Below, one piece after another: positions 32,804 through 44,592 of a stretch of DNA of 64,000 bases. Positions within the stretch are counted from its first letter, which is position 1, and every line of letters begins with the position of its first letter. This stretch comes from Adiantum capillus-veneris (Eukaryota > Streptophyta > Polypodiopsida > Polypodiales > Pteridaceae). The notes below the pieces were generated by a model, which did no database searches, had not been told where the DNA came from, and was given only the letters and a program-made list of their open reading frames with translations. The stretch covers positions 42,206,779 to 42,270,778 of the forward strand of contig CM043970.1 of NCBI GenBank assembly GCA_014529385.2, given 5' to 3'. Made by a program: the position numbers and the translations under genes.

Positions 32804-33334
32804 ATGAGTAGTGACGAGGATGTGGGACCGTCCAACCGAAACACCTATCTCTCAACGAGGGTCTTATGTCCTTGTAATCAATGCAAGCATGCTGTGCGAC
32901 CGACAAGACGTGTTTCTTTGCAGCACCTTCGCGAATTTGGCGAGTTCGATCCATCTATTATAGATCGAGTTGTTGCCAATTATAACTCGTCGGACTCTGA
33001 CGCTGGCCAACAAGCAGCAATCTTGCAACCCAATAGACGTGTTCGCAGGCGCTTTGGTCAAGCAGCATATGTGAGGCCACAAGATGTAGCCTCTGACAGC
33101 TCGGGGGATGATCATGTAGAGCACATTCCCAACGAGGCAATGTTTGAGCCCGAGATTGATGAAATGATCGAGACGATCATGGATTCAGAAAGGCTTATCT
33201 ATGATATGAAAAGTGAAGCCGATACGCCATTGTATAATGGAGCACGTATGTCTAGATTGAAAGCACTCTTGGTTCTTCTCAACATGCAGGCAAAGTTTGG
33301 ATGGAGTGACACTAGCGTCACAGCGCTTTTCAGG
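32804..33334 (+). CDS. TNP2-type transposase, exon 1 (transposase-associated domain)
   Basis: Starts with MSSDEDVGPSNRNTYLSTRV at 32804. LCPCNQCKHAVRPTRRVSLQ matches the cysteine-rich transposase-associated domain at the N-terminus of CACTA TNP2 proteins. A variable acidic region follows, then SRLKALLVLLNMQAKFGWSD at the end. The exon ends at TTTTCAG before GTGATC at 33335. Splicing to 33429 joins it in frame to LLKEHILPADNVMPDSQDEA. The exon is open throughout. The start is the first ATG of the frame and the preceding DNA is AT-rich. Confidence 0.8.
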
Positions 33335-33428
33335 TGATCTATTACAATTAGTTTACTTTAATAAAACTCTAAATGTATAATGATCTGATAGATTTTTACA
33401 CGACTGTATCGTATTTTTATGTTGTGTA
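33335..33428 (+). other. Predicted intron 1 of TNP2
   Basis: GTGATC to TTGTGTAG. Removal restores the frame between two parts of the transposase. Confidence 0.7.
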
Positions 33429-34167
33429 GATTGCTTAAAGAGCACATACTACCAGCTGACAATGTGATGCCAGATTCTCAAGATGAAGCAAGAAAGATTT
33501 TGCAAAACTTGGGGATGGATTACAATTCTATCCATGCTTGTCCTAATGACTGCATTCTTTTCAGAGGGGAATACATAGACATGGAGAAGTGTCCGAAATG
33601 TGATTCCGAAAGATATCAAGTAGATCTCCACGGGACAAAAATTCCACAAAAGGTTTTGCGACATTTTCCTCTGCTTCCTCGCATCAAGCATTTCTTCGAA
33701 TGTAAGTCCATGGCCGCCCTAGCATCATGGCATGAGGAGAATAAATCTTCGCATGGTGTGCTACGAATTCCTGCAGATTGCGCAGCCTGGAAACATATAG
33801 ATGGAACATGGTTGGATTTTGCCAGGGAAGCTCGAAATTTGCGCTTAGGCCTGGCTATGGATGGCGTAAATCCATTTGGTCAAAGATCAACATCTTACAG
33901 TGTATGGCCCATTGTCATCGTCAACTACAACATTCCCCCGTGGTTGACTATGAAGAAGGGGCACCTATGGCTAAGCTTGATTGTGCCAGGGCGATATAAA
34001 GTGGAAAATATGGATGTGTATCTTCGTCCACTATTGGAAGAGCTACAACAATTGTGGATTGGCATAGAGGTGGTGGATATGAGCCGACACACAGGACGAC
34101 GGAATGCTTTGATCAGAGGCATTCTAATGTGGACCATGCATGACTATCCCGGGCTAACAGAATGCTC
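33429..34167 (+). CDS. TNP2-type transposase, exon 2 (Transposase_21 core)
   Basis: Core of the CACTA transposase family (Pfam Transposase_21/TNP2). Visible family blocks are YNSIHACPNDCILFRGEY, EKCPKCDSERYQ, LPRIKHFFECKSMAALASWH, DGVNPFGQRSTSYSVWPIVI, NYNIPPWLTMKKGHLWLSLI and LIRGILMWTMHDYPG. The exon is open and ends at TGCTCAG, with a GTGATC donor at 34168. The transposase binds the termini with TNPA and cuts the element out. Confidence 0.88.
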
Positions 34168-34251
34168 AGGTGATCTATTGACACTCCTCACTCAGACACT
34201 GTAAATCTTGTTTTTTCCCATAGTTGATCTATTATCATGTGTATACATGCA
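34168..34251 (+). other. Predicted intron 2 of TNP2
   Basis: GTGATCTATT to ACATGCAG. Removal joins LTECS to GLQTSGYRACVTCGP in frame. Confidence 0.7.
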
Positions 34252-34856
34252 GGGCTTCAAACAAGCGGATACAGAGCATGTGTCACATGTGGACCTAGAC
34301 TGAATGCACATAGGGCGCCCTCACTGAAGAAGCAAATCTACGAAGGTCATCAAGCGTATCTTCCAGAGAATCATGTGTTACGCGACGGCTTTTTGGGAAG
34401 AGAGCCACCAAGGATGTCTGCACAAGCATGGTTACAGCAGAAGGAGATGTGCGATGACGGATTGCCTCCAGGGATGAAGAGACTAACTCTATGGTACGAG
34501 TTACCATACTGGCCCCGACTCATGATCAATCACTTGCTCGATCCAATGCACATATTCAAGAATGTGGGTAATCTACTATGGGACCGTCTGACCGGCAAGA
34601 AAGATACTTTGGGAGCCAGAGTTGACCTTAGAAATGTGGATCGTATGGAGCAATATTGGCCGCAAACAGCGTCTGATGGATCGATAAAACTCCCTAAAGC
34701 ACCATGGATTTTCACAGGAGCCAAGAACGCAAAGTAAAAGAGACCATTCGATCTTTGCGGACCCCCACTGGCGTAATGCACTCGCTCCGAACGTGTTTTA
34801 CTAAAGAAGGAAAGCTTACCGGTTTGAAGTCACACGATTGGCATAAAATGTGTCAG
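34252..34856 (+). pseudogene. TNP2-type transposase, exon 3, frameshifted
   Basis: GLQTSGYRACVTCGPRLNAH, then LPYWPRLMINHLLDPMHIFK and NVGNLLWDRLTGKKDT are typical of the TNP2 middle region. Near 34725-34737 the frame meets a TAA. A one-base shift restores KETIRSLRTPTGVMHSLRTC and GLKSHDWHKMCQ, the expected lead-in to the DUF4218 region. The exon ends at TGTCAG with a GTACGT donor at 34857. Confidence 0.82.
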
Positions 34857-34925
34857 GTACGTTCATAGTGGACTTTAATATCATTGCATAAAATGTGGAC
34901 TTTAATATCATTGCTGCACATACTT

Positions 34926-35696
34926 TACAGTTTATTTTACCGGTTGCCATTGAGGGATGTTTGTCTCTCGACATCCGTAACACAATCTACAAACTTGCAA
35001 AGCTGGTGCAATGGATCTCACAAAAGGAGATCAACGTAGACTCCATACCATTCGCCAAACTAAATGTTGCGGAGCTTGTGCGCATGTTTGAGAAACATTT
35101 TCCTACTACCATGCTAACCATTCAGGTGCATCTTCTTGTTCACATAGTTGATGAGGTGGAAATAGCTGGCACAGTTCATTCCAGATGGATGTTCTTCTTA
35201 GAACGTTTCATGAAAACGCTTAAGGGATATGTGCGTCAAAAGGCACGTCCGGAGGGTAGCATGGCAGAAGGTTGGTTGGTATCAGAGTCCCTAGTGTACA
35301 TTGGAGAGTGGCTAGACGGATTTGATAAAGCCCGGGACACGCTATGGCAAACCATAGATGATGAGCGCATATCTGGGATTGTCATGTGCAATCTCGGTGT
35401 TGAAAAGAAGATGACGGAAGATCTAGAGGCTATAATCAACCGATTTTGCATGCTTCACAATCCAGTGATGCAAAAGTGGATTTCACAATATGAGGATGCA
35501 AAGCAAGAGTGACAAAGGGCACGAATCGAGTGGAGACGGGGAAGACGACCACCGATGCACTATCCGACGGTTCTGGAGAGCCTACCAACATTCATTAGCT
35601 TAAGATGGTTGCACAACCAATTGAAAAGCGCACAACAATGCGGTGACGAAGTGACTGAGGAAGAGTGGGAGTACTCTCGGGGTTGCGCGACCAAGG
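34926..35696 (+). pseudogene. TNP2-type transposase, exon 4 (DUF4218 region)
   Basis: Begins after TTTACAG: FILPVAIEGCLSLDIRNTIY, then VHLLVHIVDEVEIAGTVHSR, WMFFLERFMKTLKGYVRQKA and MAEGWLVSESLVYIGEWLDG, the DUF4218 signature that accompanies CACTA transposases. A TGA at 35510-35512, probably a changed CGA, interrupts the frame. Beyond it the same frame continues to CATK before the GTAAGT donor at 35697. Confidence 0.85.
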
Positions 35697-35774
35697 TAAG
35701 TTTGCAATGTACGACTAGCTAGTGACTTTATTTCTAAACGTTTGAACGGCCACTCATAATCTTTGTTCGTTGTA

Positions 35775-36138
35775 GTATAAGTCATACACAGCAGCATGGT
35801 GTAAAGGTCGACATTTTAGGGTGGAACGGATTGACAAAAAGCGTTTTACTCAAGATTGTGGAATCATGGCAAAATTTGAACAGTCTAGTCGACGACGTTC
35901 CTCTAATGCAGATCCTGTGGTGGCGAAACTCACTTACTTCGTCACACTACAAGATATTTTGAGGATCGATTACAGAGGATTTTTTGTCGACTTGTTCGAC
36001 GTGCAATGGTTCAAGATAATCATGGAGGGTCGCAACGCTACTGTGCATAGAGGAGAGTCTTGTTCTCTTGAGGTGGATTCTACTAAGAAATGGACTGACC
36101 TAAGAGACACTTTCGTACTACCCGAGCATTGTGAACAA
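35775..36138 (+). CDS. TNP2-type transposase, exon 5 (DUF4216)
   Basis: Begins YKSYTAAWCKGRHFRVERID after TTGTAG. AKLTYFVTLQDILRIDYRGF and FFVDLFDVQWFKIIMEG match DUF4216, the C-terminal module of CACTA transposases. It ends LPEHCEQ at a GTAAGTATG donor. No stops. Confidence 0.84.
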
Positions 36139-36219
36139 GTAAGTATGTAAATAGTTAACATCCCCCTTTTACAAGTTATGTGCTTGAAAGCTCTCATGTA
36201 AGTTATGTGGCTCTGGCAG

Positions 36220-36528
36220 GTAATATTTCATCCTACAAAGTCTACATCAAACTGGTGGTACGTCATAGAGGTAGCCCCTCGTAGTGCAAGGACGTATGAA
36301 GGCTACCAGGTGCCAATCACAACGGCATCAATGGAGGAGATTAGAGAAGATGCTCAATCAGAAGCCGCTGCGGTGGTGCCAGACGAGCATCAAGATGCTA
36401 CTACTCTATATGGGGTGCATGCAGAGGAGCTACAAAATGAAACAGAGGATATGTGTTTAAACGGAGAGCTCTATATAGATATAGGAAGTTATGCTGAGTT
36501 ATGCGAGGATGAGAGAGAGATCTCTTAA
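36220..36528 (+). CDS. TNP2-type transposase, last exon
   Basis: After CTCTGGCAG the frame reads VIFHPTKSTSNWWYVIEVAP, the end of the DUF4216 region, followed by an acidic tail and a stop at 36528 (DEREIS). Splicing from exon 5 keeps the frame. Confidence 0.78.
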   Translation, partial: VIFHPTKSTSNWWYVIEVAPRSARTYEGYQVPITTASMEEIREDAQSEAAAVVPDEHQDATTLYGVHAEELQNETEDMCLNGELYIDIGSYAELCEDEREIS

Positions 36529-36798
36529 AGCCACAAATATTGTATTTGAACAATTTTGCTCCGTGTTGTAAAAGCTCTGGCTCTCTAAGTACCTTCCATG
36601 GTGTATAACGCTCTTTTCTACTCGCGCTCACATCTTTTGATTGAAAATTCTGAGTTTTCGACTTGCCTCTTCTATCACTCAATTCATTGCGTCATTGTAT
36701 TTATATGCGTCATTACGTCATTGTATTTAATGGTCTTTGCGTCATTGTCTACTCTATTCATTCAATATTAAGTTTAAATATTCGTGTGTTTAATGCGG

Positions 36799-37733
36799 GT
36801 ATGGATGATGAGGAGTTTCTTTCTTCTTTGTCACCGCAGCAGAGACAGTGGTACGTGGAGCGTCATCGCTCTGGCGCATCATCGCGCGTTCCTACTCCAT
36901 CCGCATCTCCCTCCCTTTTGGAGCATTCGGCGCGCTCCGAAGCTTCGGCGTCGATGAGACGATCTTCACACTCGTCTAGACACCGGCGCTCTAGAGGTGG
37001 CGGTGGCGGTTGTTGTGGGGATTCCGCCACCGATGCCTCCACACCGCCTCGTGTTCGATGAGGCTCTTTACCCTCCCCTTCTTTGTCCGCCCCCACACCA
37101 GCCACATCATCGCCATCTACGCCAGGTTTTGCGCGGCTGACTGTTCCTAGCAGCTACACACCTCTACCTACTCCGCCAGGAGCCACCCCACTCGACACTC
37201 CTCACTTCGGGGCCCAGACGCCGGTGGAGACACCTGACATCCGTACCCCCATCAACACGCCGCTAGAGACCCCTGCCGGGACACCCAGGTTTACGCGTCA
37301 ACGGCCAGAGGGCTTGCCTTACTCCGTCGACTTCAGCGGCGGCATCATCATGGATGATGACGGCAAGAAGGTGATCTCGCGCATGCGTGGTCTTTGCTCT
37401 CAGCTGTTTAGACACTACATACTAAACAAATGGAGTGAAGTACTAAGTGATTTAAAAAGAAGAGTCATCAGCATACTTCATGATGAGTTTCCCGTTTCAA
37501 CACGGGATCAGCGCTTCAATGAAGACCTGATGAAGATTCGAATGCGCGAATACTGCAAACACAAGCGTTCCGAAGTGCAAAAAGCAATCAAGCATGGGTG
37601 GAATAGGCCAGATTGGCTGGCCAAAGAAGATTGGAAGAATGCGAAGAAAGCAGCGCGCGAGAATCCCGACAAGTGGAAGCAACAAAAGGATGCAGCCAGA
37701 GCGCGAGTAGAGGCAGGGAGCTCGCACCACTTG
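36799..37733 (+). pseudogene. TNPA-like plant transposase (Ptta/En/Spm type), truncated
   Basis: Start MDDEEFLSSLSPQQRQWYVE at 36799. A Ser/Arg/Gly-rich N-terminus is followed by a TGA at 37059-37061 (a likely CGA change). The same frame then reads through a Pro/Thr-rich linker (TPLETPAGTPRF) to a conserved domain with SRMRGLCSQLFRHYILNKWS, QRFNEDLMKIRMREYCKHKR and NRPDWLAKEDWKNAKKAARE, typical of the plant Ptta/En/Spm transposase family. In En/Spm the TNPA protein binds sub-terminal repeats. The frame is cut at 37733 by element B; the tail after GSSHHL comes from gypsy DNA. Confidence 0.78.
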
Positions 37734-40165
37734 GTGACCTAAATACTGAATCTCTTGTTAGAAAAAATCACTTTTCTTTCGATTAATGTAAAGTTTATTC
37801 TCTCGTAAGACTTGAAATATTACCTAGAGATGTTGCTTGTGTTTGTCTAGTGAGTTAGAGTAGATGATAATATCATCAAAGAACACTCCAGTAAAGGTTC
37901 AGTGAGGCGTGAATAGCTTGTCCATCAAGCGATTGAATGTGGTTGGTGCATTGGTCAAACCAAAAGGCATGACAATGAATTTGTAAAGACCAAACGTACT
38001 GCAAAATGTGGTCTTTACAATGTCTAGATCAACTATCCTTATTTGATGGTAACCCCTTTTTAGGTCAATTCTACTAAAGTAGGCCGACCCTTGTATCTTA
38101 TCAAATAGGTCTTCTACCCGTGGACCAGGAAACCTATTTTTGATAGTGATCCTATTTAGTACTCTATAAGCGACACACATACGATATGTGTCATCTTTCT
38201 TTTGCACTAATAGCACGGGTGAACAAAATGGAGATGAGCTAGGCCTAACCATGCCCTTCTCTACTAACTCATGCACTTGCCGCATAATATCGTCTTGTTC
38301 AGCTTGAGAAACTCTAAAAGGAGGTTTATTAGGCGGTGAACTTCCTGGAAGAAGTTCAATTGCATGGACACCATTGCCTCGTTTAGGAGGTCGTTCACAA
38401 GGGATGTCGTTAAAATAACCATCTTGAAAATTCCTTGAGAAAATTGGATAACTCTAATTCCTTGTGATTGTTTATATTTTCTTTTGCTAAAGCATTATAT
38501 TTATTTTGAAAATCTTTAACATAAATCATGTACACAAAAATAGAGCTCTTTATTGACTTATTAAGAGCTTGCGTATGTACAATGGGTATGGTGTTACCCA
38601 ACTCTTTGACATCTATGTACATATCTTTTTCCCTGAACCTAAAGTAGATTTTCCTTTTAGGGAATTTAACATTGGCATCCATGCAATCAAACCATGGTGC
38701 CCCTAGGATTACATCCTCGTGCTTGAGAGGAGAGATAAAGAAGTCCTCTTTGTCTTCATAGCTTTGGACATGGAGCCTCAATTTCCAAATTAAGGGAGTG
38801 ACTGAAGCTTCTTGCCCCTTGAAAGCACCATCGGCGGGTAGGACATCTCCCATATCATAGGCTTGGATGCCTAGCTTGGTGGCCAACTCTGTGGATATGA
38901 AATTGTGAGTAGAACCAGGGTCAAAGAGAATAAAAGCATCATGTTCTCTTACCTTTCCCAAAGCATGGCATGGAGGAGATCCTTTGTGGTGAGCTTCGTC
39001 TTCTTGGATTTCAACCAAGGTAGCTTTAGGAGGCTAATGGCAGGTGTTCTTTTGGGTGCAAGCACAGTACACATGCCCTTGCTCGCCGCATTTGAAACAA
39101 CGGTTATCCTTGCAATAATTCTCAAGCTCTTCAGGAGAGAGTTTGTTTTTGCCTTTGTAAACTCCCTTCTCCTTAGCTTTGTTGTTATTGGAATTGCCCT
39201 TAGGAGACTTTTGGACATTGTCCTTCCCCTTAGGCTCATTAGAACCCTTGTTTTCCGTGGGCTTAGGATTTCTCTTAGCCCCTTGTTAGAAATTGATTCA
39301 TGAAGCCACCATGGTATGGTGTATGACGACAGATATGGTGGGTTGCCTTTGGGAGTTGACATACTCCGCCATATCTTCAGTCAAGCCCACAACAAATTGT
39401 TGTTTTTTCTCTCCAAAATCCATCTTTTGAAGACAGTGGCTTTGAAATGTAAGTCCCAAACCTTGTCTACATATTTATGAATAGATTCGTAAGGAGAGAG
39501 CTTCAAGCTTCACCATTTGGTGAGTACTTTGACTTTGGCATCGGTAGCCAAAAACTTCTTCGTGACGGAAGCTCTTAAAGCTTTCCATGTTCGTGGAGCT
39601 TCACAGTTTGCCCATAGGCTAGACCAGCCCATAGGCTAGACCACCATTGCCTGGCGGACTTTTGAAAATGCATAGCTACATGGCGTAGCTTAGAGGACTC
39701 CGTGAATCCCTCATCTCCAAACACCGCATCAAATTGTTGGATGAAATCCAAGACTTTGTCCGTAGCAACGAAGGTTCCATAGTAGGTAAGGAAAGAGATG
39801 TTCTTTCCTCCCTCTTTGAACTTCTTGAGCTTGGACGACCTCTTCCACGTGGCATAGGATTTCCTATGGCCTCTTCTTTTTGGTGGTTCAAAAGTTGCAC
39901 CATCGCTTCTTTTGAAGATGAAGAATTTGAGGAAGATGGAGAAGAGGGTGACCTCTTTCTCACCTTTCCCTTGCCTTGGTCCTCCTTGTCGGCACCATCA
40001 CTTTCTTCATAAGAGAAAGAGAATGAAGAAGATGGAGAACAAGGTGACCTCTTTCTTGCCTTTTTCTTTTCTTGTTTTCTGTAATCCCTCTTTGAATTAT
40101 GGTGTGGAGAAGTGTGCGATGATCTTCTTCGTTTAGGAGGTGATGAAGAGTGTTTTGCCTGCCGT
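37734..40165 (-). pseudogene. Chromovirus B gag-protease-RT, truncated at RT
   Basis: Minus-strand Ty3/gypsy sequence of the same family as A and C. RT at 37850-38285 ([52 protein letters not shown], then a stop and VFFDD). Protease at 38410-39018 with FILFDPGSTHNFISTELATK, the catalytic Asp intact, and ILGAPWFDCMDANV. Zinc knuckle CFKCGEQGHVYCAC (2-4-4) near 39050-39100. Gag follows with frameshifts and a Ser/Arg/Lys-rich linker up to 40165, where the gag-only LTR element interrupts. The left end is an abrupt junction to the CACTA TNPA gene. The piece matches C at 58608-59729 nearly throughout. Confidence 0.87.
40162..40165. repeat. Target duplication CCGT of the gag-only element
   Basis: CCGT precedes the left LTR at 40162-40165 and follows the right LTR at 46940-46943. 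The right flank continues as CCGTCTTC, like the uninterrupted copy in element A near 1570. Confidence 0.65.
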
Positions 40166-42490
40166 TGGAGAGGAGGAATGGGGGAACACACCCGGCACCA
40201 ACACAAAGGCCTCTCTACAGCTCAGGGTATTCACAGCACCCCTATCCTCTCAGAAAACACCTTCAAAGAAACACTTTACACTAGCAGCCCACCGCCTGCT
40301 CGATTTACACTGTTTACACACTCCACAAACCACCACACAAGATACACCTACTACCACTGCCTGTCTCCACCCTTACACACACTCACAACAACTCAATCTC
40401 GCTCTCTCATACAACATTGTCGGTCCGAGGGGTACACGCATCCACACAGCCGCACCAAGGGAAAACACCAGAGCAGGAGAAAGAGAAGGGGGGAAGGGGA
40501 AACAACAACGAGACGAGGCAACAACGGCTCGATTGCACTTCACCAAACACTTATACAGACTCACACTGCCAACACCATGGCCATTTGCATAGGAGAGATA
40601 CAAAGGCTTTGACAGGCACACTCCTATGTCCCAAAGCTCCACCTTGCAGGCTTCCATCGGCCCAAAAGCCAGAAAAAACTAGGCCAAAAAAGAGCCCCTA
40701 ATTTGATTAATTTTTTACTTTTATAGTGAGGGGGTCTTCAATTTGAGAAATTGCCCTTTAATTGGTCCATATGGCACCCATTTTTTGTATCTTTTGGGAA
40801 GGGGGGCACCGCCTTGTCCCATCTTCTCTCTTCTTCTCTCTTTTGCAGTTCGGGGGGGGGGGGGGGGGGGGCATTAGCGATGTCACTATTGCCCCTTGGC
40901 TTTTTATTTTTTTTCACCTTCATTTTTACCCCTTTGTGGGCTTAACCTTATATTGCTCAATTGGCTTCACTTTGACTTATCTTCCCGGCTCCCCCTGCCA
41001 CTATTTCTTTTTTTTCCTCTCTCTCTCTACTTCTCTTTGGTCCCGCCTCCCATTTTACCCTTGCCTTGGTTTGCCTCTGCTCGATTGGCCCTTTTACTAC
41101 TTGGCTCACTTTGCCCGGACACTCTTTGGAGTGGTCTCTTTGCCCGGACCTTATGCACATGGTGGCCCATTTGACCGCCCTTGAGTTCATCCTTGCTCTC
41201 CTTATGCCAATCTCCCGTGCCACGGGAACCTCCTCTTCCACGCAGGGGGGAAGCAATAGCAAGGTTGCTATTTCCCTCCCTCTCTTCTTCAAAATTTTGG
41301 GGCCCCAAGGACCGCGGGACTTGCTCCTTGTCGGGCAGCCACATCATCACATGCCAACCACCTCTCTCATGCGGGCGCGCCGCCCCTGGCGCCGCCTCTC
41401 CAACCAAAACACCACCCCCTACACCTGGCAGGGCTGCCTCCGACCAAAGCAGCACCAGCGGTGCCCGGTGCCATAGCCAACGAGCTCCCAAGGAGCCCAC
41501 TTCCCTTCACATGGTTCAAGAGAAGCTCACGCCCTGGCTCAAGTACCCCGCCGCCTCCAGCTCTTCTTGCGCATGTGAAGCAATGCCCGGGCCATGTGGC
41601 AGCCCTACAGGGCTCCCCCTTTGAACATATTTTGAACCTCCCTTCAAGCTTTGGAAAATCTCCTCTGTTTTTTACCACTTTTCAGGCAAAAGTAACTTGC
41701 TGCTCCCAGGCCGGTTACCCGAGCCGTAAGACCCTACCAAAAGTTCATCTTGCCGGCTTGGATCTATGCAATCCTCGTTGCCTCTAGACTTTCCCAGGCC
41801 CACGAAACAGGGCCAATAAAACACAAGAAAATCATCTGTAATCACCCCTCAAAGGACAGTCCCCAACTTTGACCTGCGATATCTTGCGGACCAGGAACCC
41901 GATTGGCGAACCGTCAATTTGTGCTTGCTCCACATGGTGCACACTATCATCAAGATACCTGGAGAGCTCCAGAAAACACCAGATGGTGCATTTTGCAATG
42001 CGGGCTAGTGGGCACAGACCCGGCCCCCGAAAAAATTTCAATTGACCATATCTTGCTAACTAGAGCTCCGATTCGCAATCCGAGAAGACAGGCATGCTCC
42101 ACAACTCGAGCACTACACATGTATATACTGACATTAGCCCGAGCCATCTACCCCCAGCTGCCCTATCCGTCAGGGTTCTCCTACACACTCCAAATATAAA
42201 CTTAAGTATCTTGCACATCGAGACTCCATTTGACGAGCCGTTTGGACTAGATTCTAGAGCACACCAAACATTACATCCCAGATCACTGACTAGACATTTC
42301 GGCGACCTTCATCTGCTATCCCATCCGGATCATATCGTAGCACTCTTGGCCTAAAAAACCACTTTAAGCATACATTCCCGCTACCCTTTGGCTGCGTAGG
42401 GCCTTGGCACCTGCCCTAGCCTTCTACATTGCACTCGACTGCTACCTGGCATAGACCGTTTCCTAGCTCGGACCAACTTTGGCTGCACCA
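40166..42490 (-). repeat. 3' LTR of the gag-only element
   Basis: 2325-bp copy. Shares CAACACAAAGGCCTCTCTAC near its start, a G-run at about 40853-40871, GATTTGG-type blocks and the end TTTGGCTGCACCA with the right copy. It includes about 140 bp at 41336-41480 that is missing or rearranged in the other LTR. Confidence 0.85.
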
Positions 42491-44229
42491 TCATTGCCCA
42501 CCCCCTCATTGAACATTTATGTTCAACCACACATGAGCTTATTGCACTCAAAAAACACACCAAAGACAAACTCTCTGTACATTTGAAAACACCCACCATA
42601 TGTACAAAATTGACACCTATAACCCGTCGTCTTTGTTCATGCGGGTTGCCCAACCCCCTACTTTAGTTGTCATCAACTGTCTGGGTCGAGCACCTTGCAT
42701 TGGTCTCTTCCATCCACCTGCAACAGCTTTACATAGTGCCACACCAAGGCACAGATCCAACTGCATAGCCAAACTGCTATCAGCATGCTTCTACCACCCC
42801 AACCATTCCTTGGCAAACTACCCACTCGCAACAAAGCTCCTCCAAGAACACCAAATAGAGCACCTTCGTTCTCGCCATCCAAAGACCTTCTTGTACCATC
42901 ACTCGTACCAAACAGTCCTAGCACATCTGACCCGCCCTCCCATCCATGTAAAGCTAGATCCTCGTCTAGCAGATCCTACACTGCACAGCTACCTTTACTA
43001 GCATCCCCTTTAACCACCACTCACAGACCTCCTTACAAAGCTTGGAAACCGCCTTGGAATCCACCTCACGTGTCATAGAGGGCATTGACTGCATAGGAAG
43101 CATCTCTATCTTTAACTCCGCATTGCCCTTCTCACCCGCCATGAACTCAATTCCAGCATCGTCAAGCTCCTCCTCGTCAACTGGCCCTTCAAGGTCAATA
43201 AGCACCACCTGCTTGTTCGCTGCAATTACCTGCTCTTCTACTATTGCAGCCTCAAACTCTGCCAAGGAAGAGAGAGACTTGTTCTCTATCACCTCCTCCT
43301 TGTCCTCTTCCATAGGTACAATTTCTCTAACCCTCTTGGAAAAATTTTGCACCTACTGCACCACTATGGCATACTAAACTGCTATCTTCATCAACATGGT
43401 CATTAGCATGGCACTGCACTCCAGCTTTACCTGCTCCTCACCACTTGTAGGCCTAAACTGCTTCATTTGGCCTCCACTAAGCACTTTGGCTTGCATTTCA
43501 TGTTGCTCCTCGCACACATTTATAGCCTCTCCACTCACATGTAGGAGGTCAAACTCATCATACCTGGATTGGGATGACTCAGTCTCCCAACTTGTATCTG
43601 CGTCCATAGAACTATCATCACTCGACCCAGTCTCTTCTTCGATTTCAAGCTCGGGAACCTCCTCTAGCTTTACCGGTTCAACCTCGTCTGCAAACCACAC
43701 TCCTTGCTCTTTACGGCACTTCAATGGAGCTTCAACAACTACACTTGAATTTGACAGCACATTCTTTGTCCACTCTGGAACCACCTGCACTCCCTCCACA
43801 ATTGGAACTACTCTAGCCAACATCTTCGGCATAGGAACCACCCTATCTCTTTGTAGCCAAAGAACCCTTGGTTCTTCTCGCACTTGCACTTCTCTTTGCA
43901 TCAATTGTGGCTCGGCTACCATCACATCACACTACCTTGGATTCACCGCACTTCAATGGAGCTTCAACGGCTACACTTAAATTTGACAGCACGTTCTTTG
44001 TCCACTCTGGAACCACCTGCACTCCCTCCACAATTGGAACCGCTCTAGCCGGCATCTTCGGCATAGGAACCACCCTATCTCTTTGTAGCCAAAGAACCCT
44101 TGGTTCTTCTCGCACTTGCACTTCTCTTTGCATCACCTGTGGCTCGGCTACCACCTCATCACACTGCCTTGGCTTCACCGCACTTGGCAAACCCTGCCTA
44201 GCCTCACGCTTCTTCAAAATCTTTTTGGT
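42491..44229 (-). pseudogene. Downstream part of the gag-like ORF in the gag-only element
   Basis: Minus-strand frames at 43927-44217, 43374-43925 and 42966-43352 follow the gag domain after one TGA. They are rich in Glu and Val (VREEPRVLWLQRDRVVPMPK occurs twice through a 232-bp tandem duplication), then acidic (ELEIEEETGSSDDSSMDADT). No protease or RT motif appears down to the LTR. The function is unknown, probably a structural tail of gag. Confidence 0.6.
43719..44182. repeat. 232-bp tandem duplication in the gag-only element
   Basis: Direct copies at 43719-43950 and 43951-44182, with more than 90 percent similarity by eye. The unit is 77 codons plus one base, so the copies are read in different frames. 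Confidence 0.93.
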
Positions 44230-44592
44230 TCACCCTCTCGCTAGAGCTACCGCTTCTTCATACGACATTGGGCCATCTATTTCCACCTTATCTCGCACCT
44301 CCTCATGTAGGCAATCCATGAATTTACTCAATTTCAAAAAACTCGCATTTTCTGCAGCAGTTACCTTCATCAACTTCCCCCAAAAGGCTTCGAACTCCCA
44401 CTCGAACGCTTGAAAATCACCCTCCAAGCCTTGCTTCAATCTGTCTAGATTCCTCTTTACTTTATCCAACTGCGTATCCGCAAAAAATCTGCTTCGAAAA
44501 GCCATCTCCAAGGCTTCGCAATCTGCTTTTTCTTCTTCACCAAGGCTATCAAACCATAGCTTTGCTTTACCACGAACCAGGAGAGGGAACAC
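44230..44592 (-). pseudogene. Retrotransposon gag domain of the gag-only element
   Basis: MFPLLVRGKAKLWFDSLGEE, then ALEMAFRSRFFADTQLDKVK, LKQGLEGDFQAFEWEFEAFW and FMDCLHEEVRDKVEIDGPMS match the retrotransposon gag (capsid) family. The frame is open over 121 aa and ends at a TGA (LARG then stop) that looks like a changed CGA, since related sequence resumes in frame beyond it. The N-terminal part lies in another frame upstream (44457-44681 and beyond). Confidence 0.8.

Larger units (their letters stand above)
30711..37733 (+). mobile_element. CACTA (En/Spm) DNA transposon, right end missing
   Basis: The left terminus CACTACAAGAGGC is diagnostic of CACTA elements and is preceded by TAT, a candidate 3-bp target duplication. 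It is followed by sub-terminal hairpins, microsatellites, a captured host gene fragment, a multi-exon TNP2-type transposase (32804-36528) and a TNPA-like gene (36799-37733). The matching right terminus (ending TAGTG) is not found. At 37733/37734 the sequence changes abruptly to gypsy element B. The element is therefore truncated. TNP2 shows one frameshift and one internal stop, and TNPA one stop, so it is inactive but comparatively well preserved. Confidence 0.9.
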
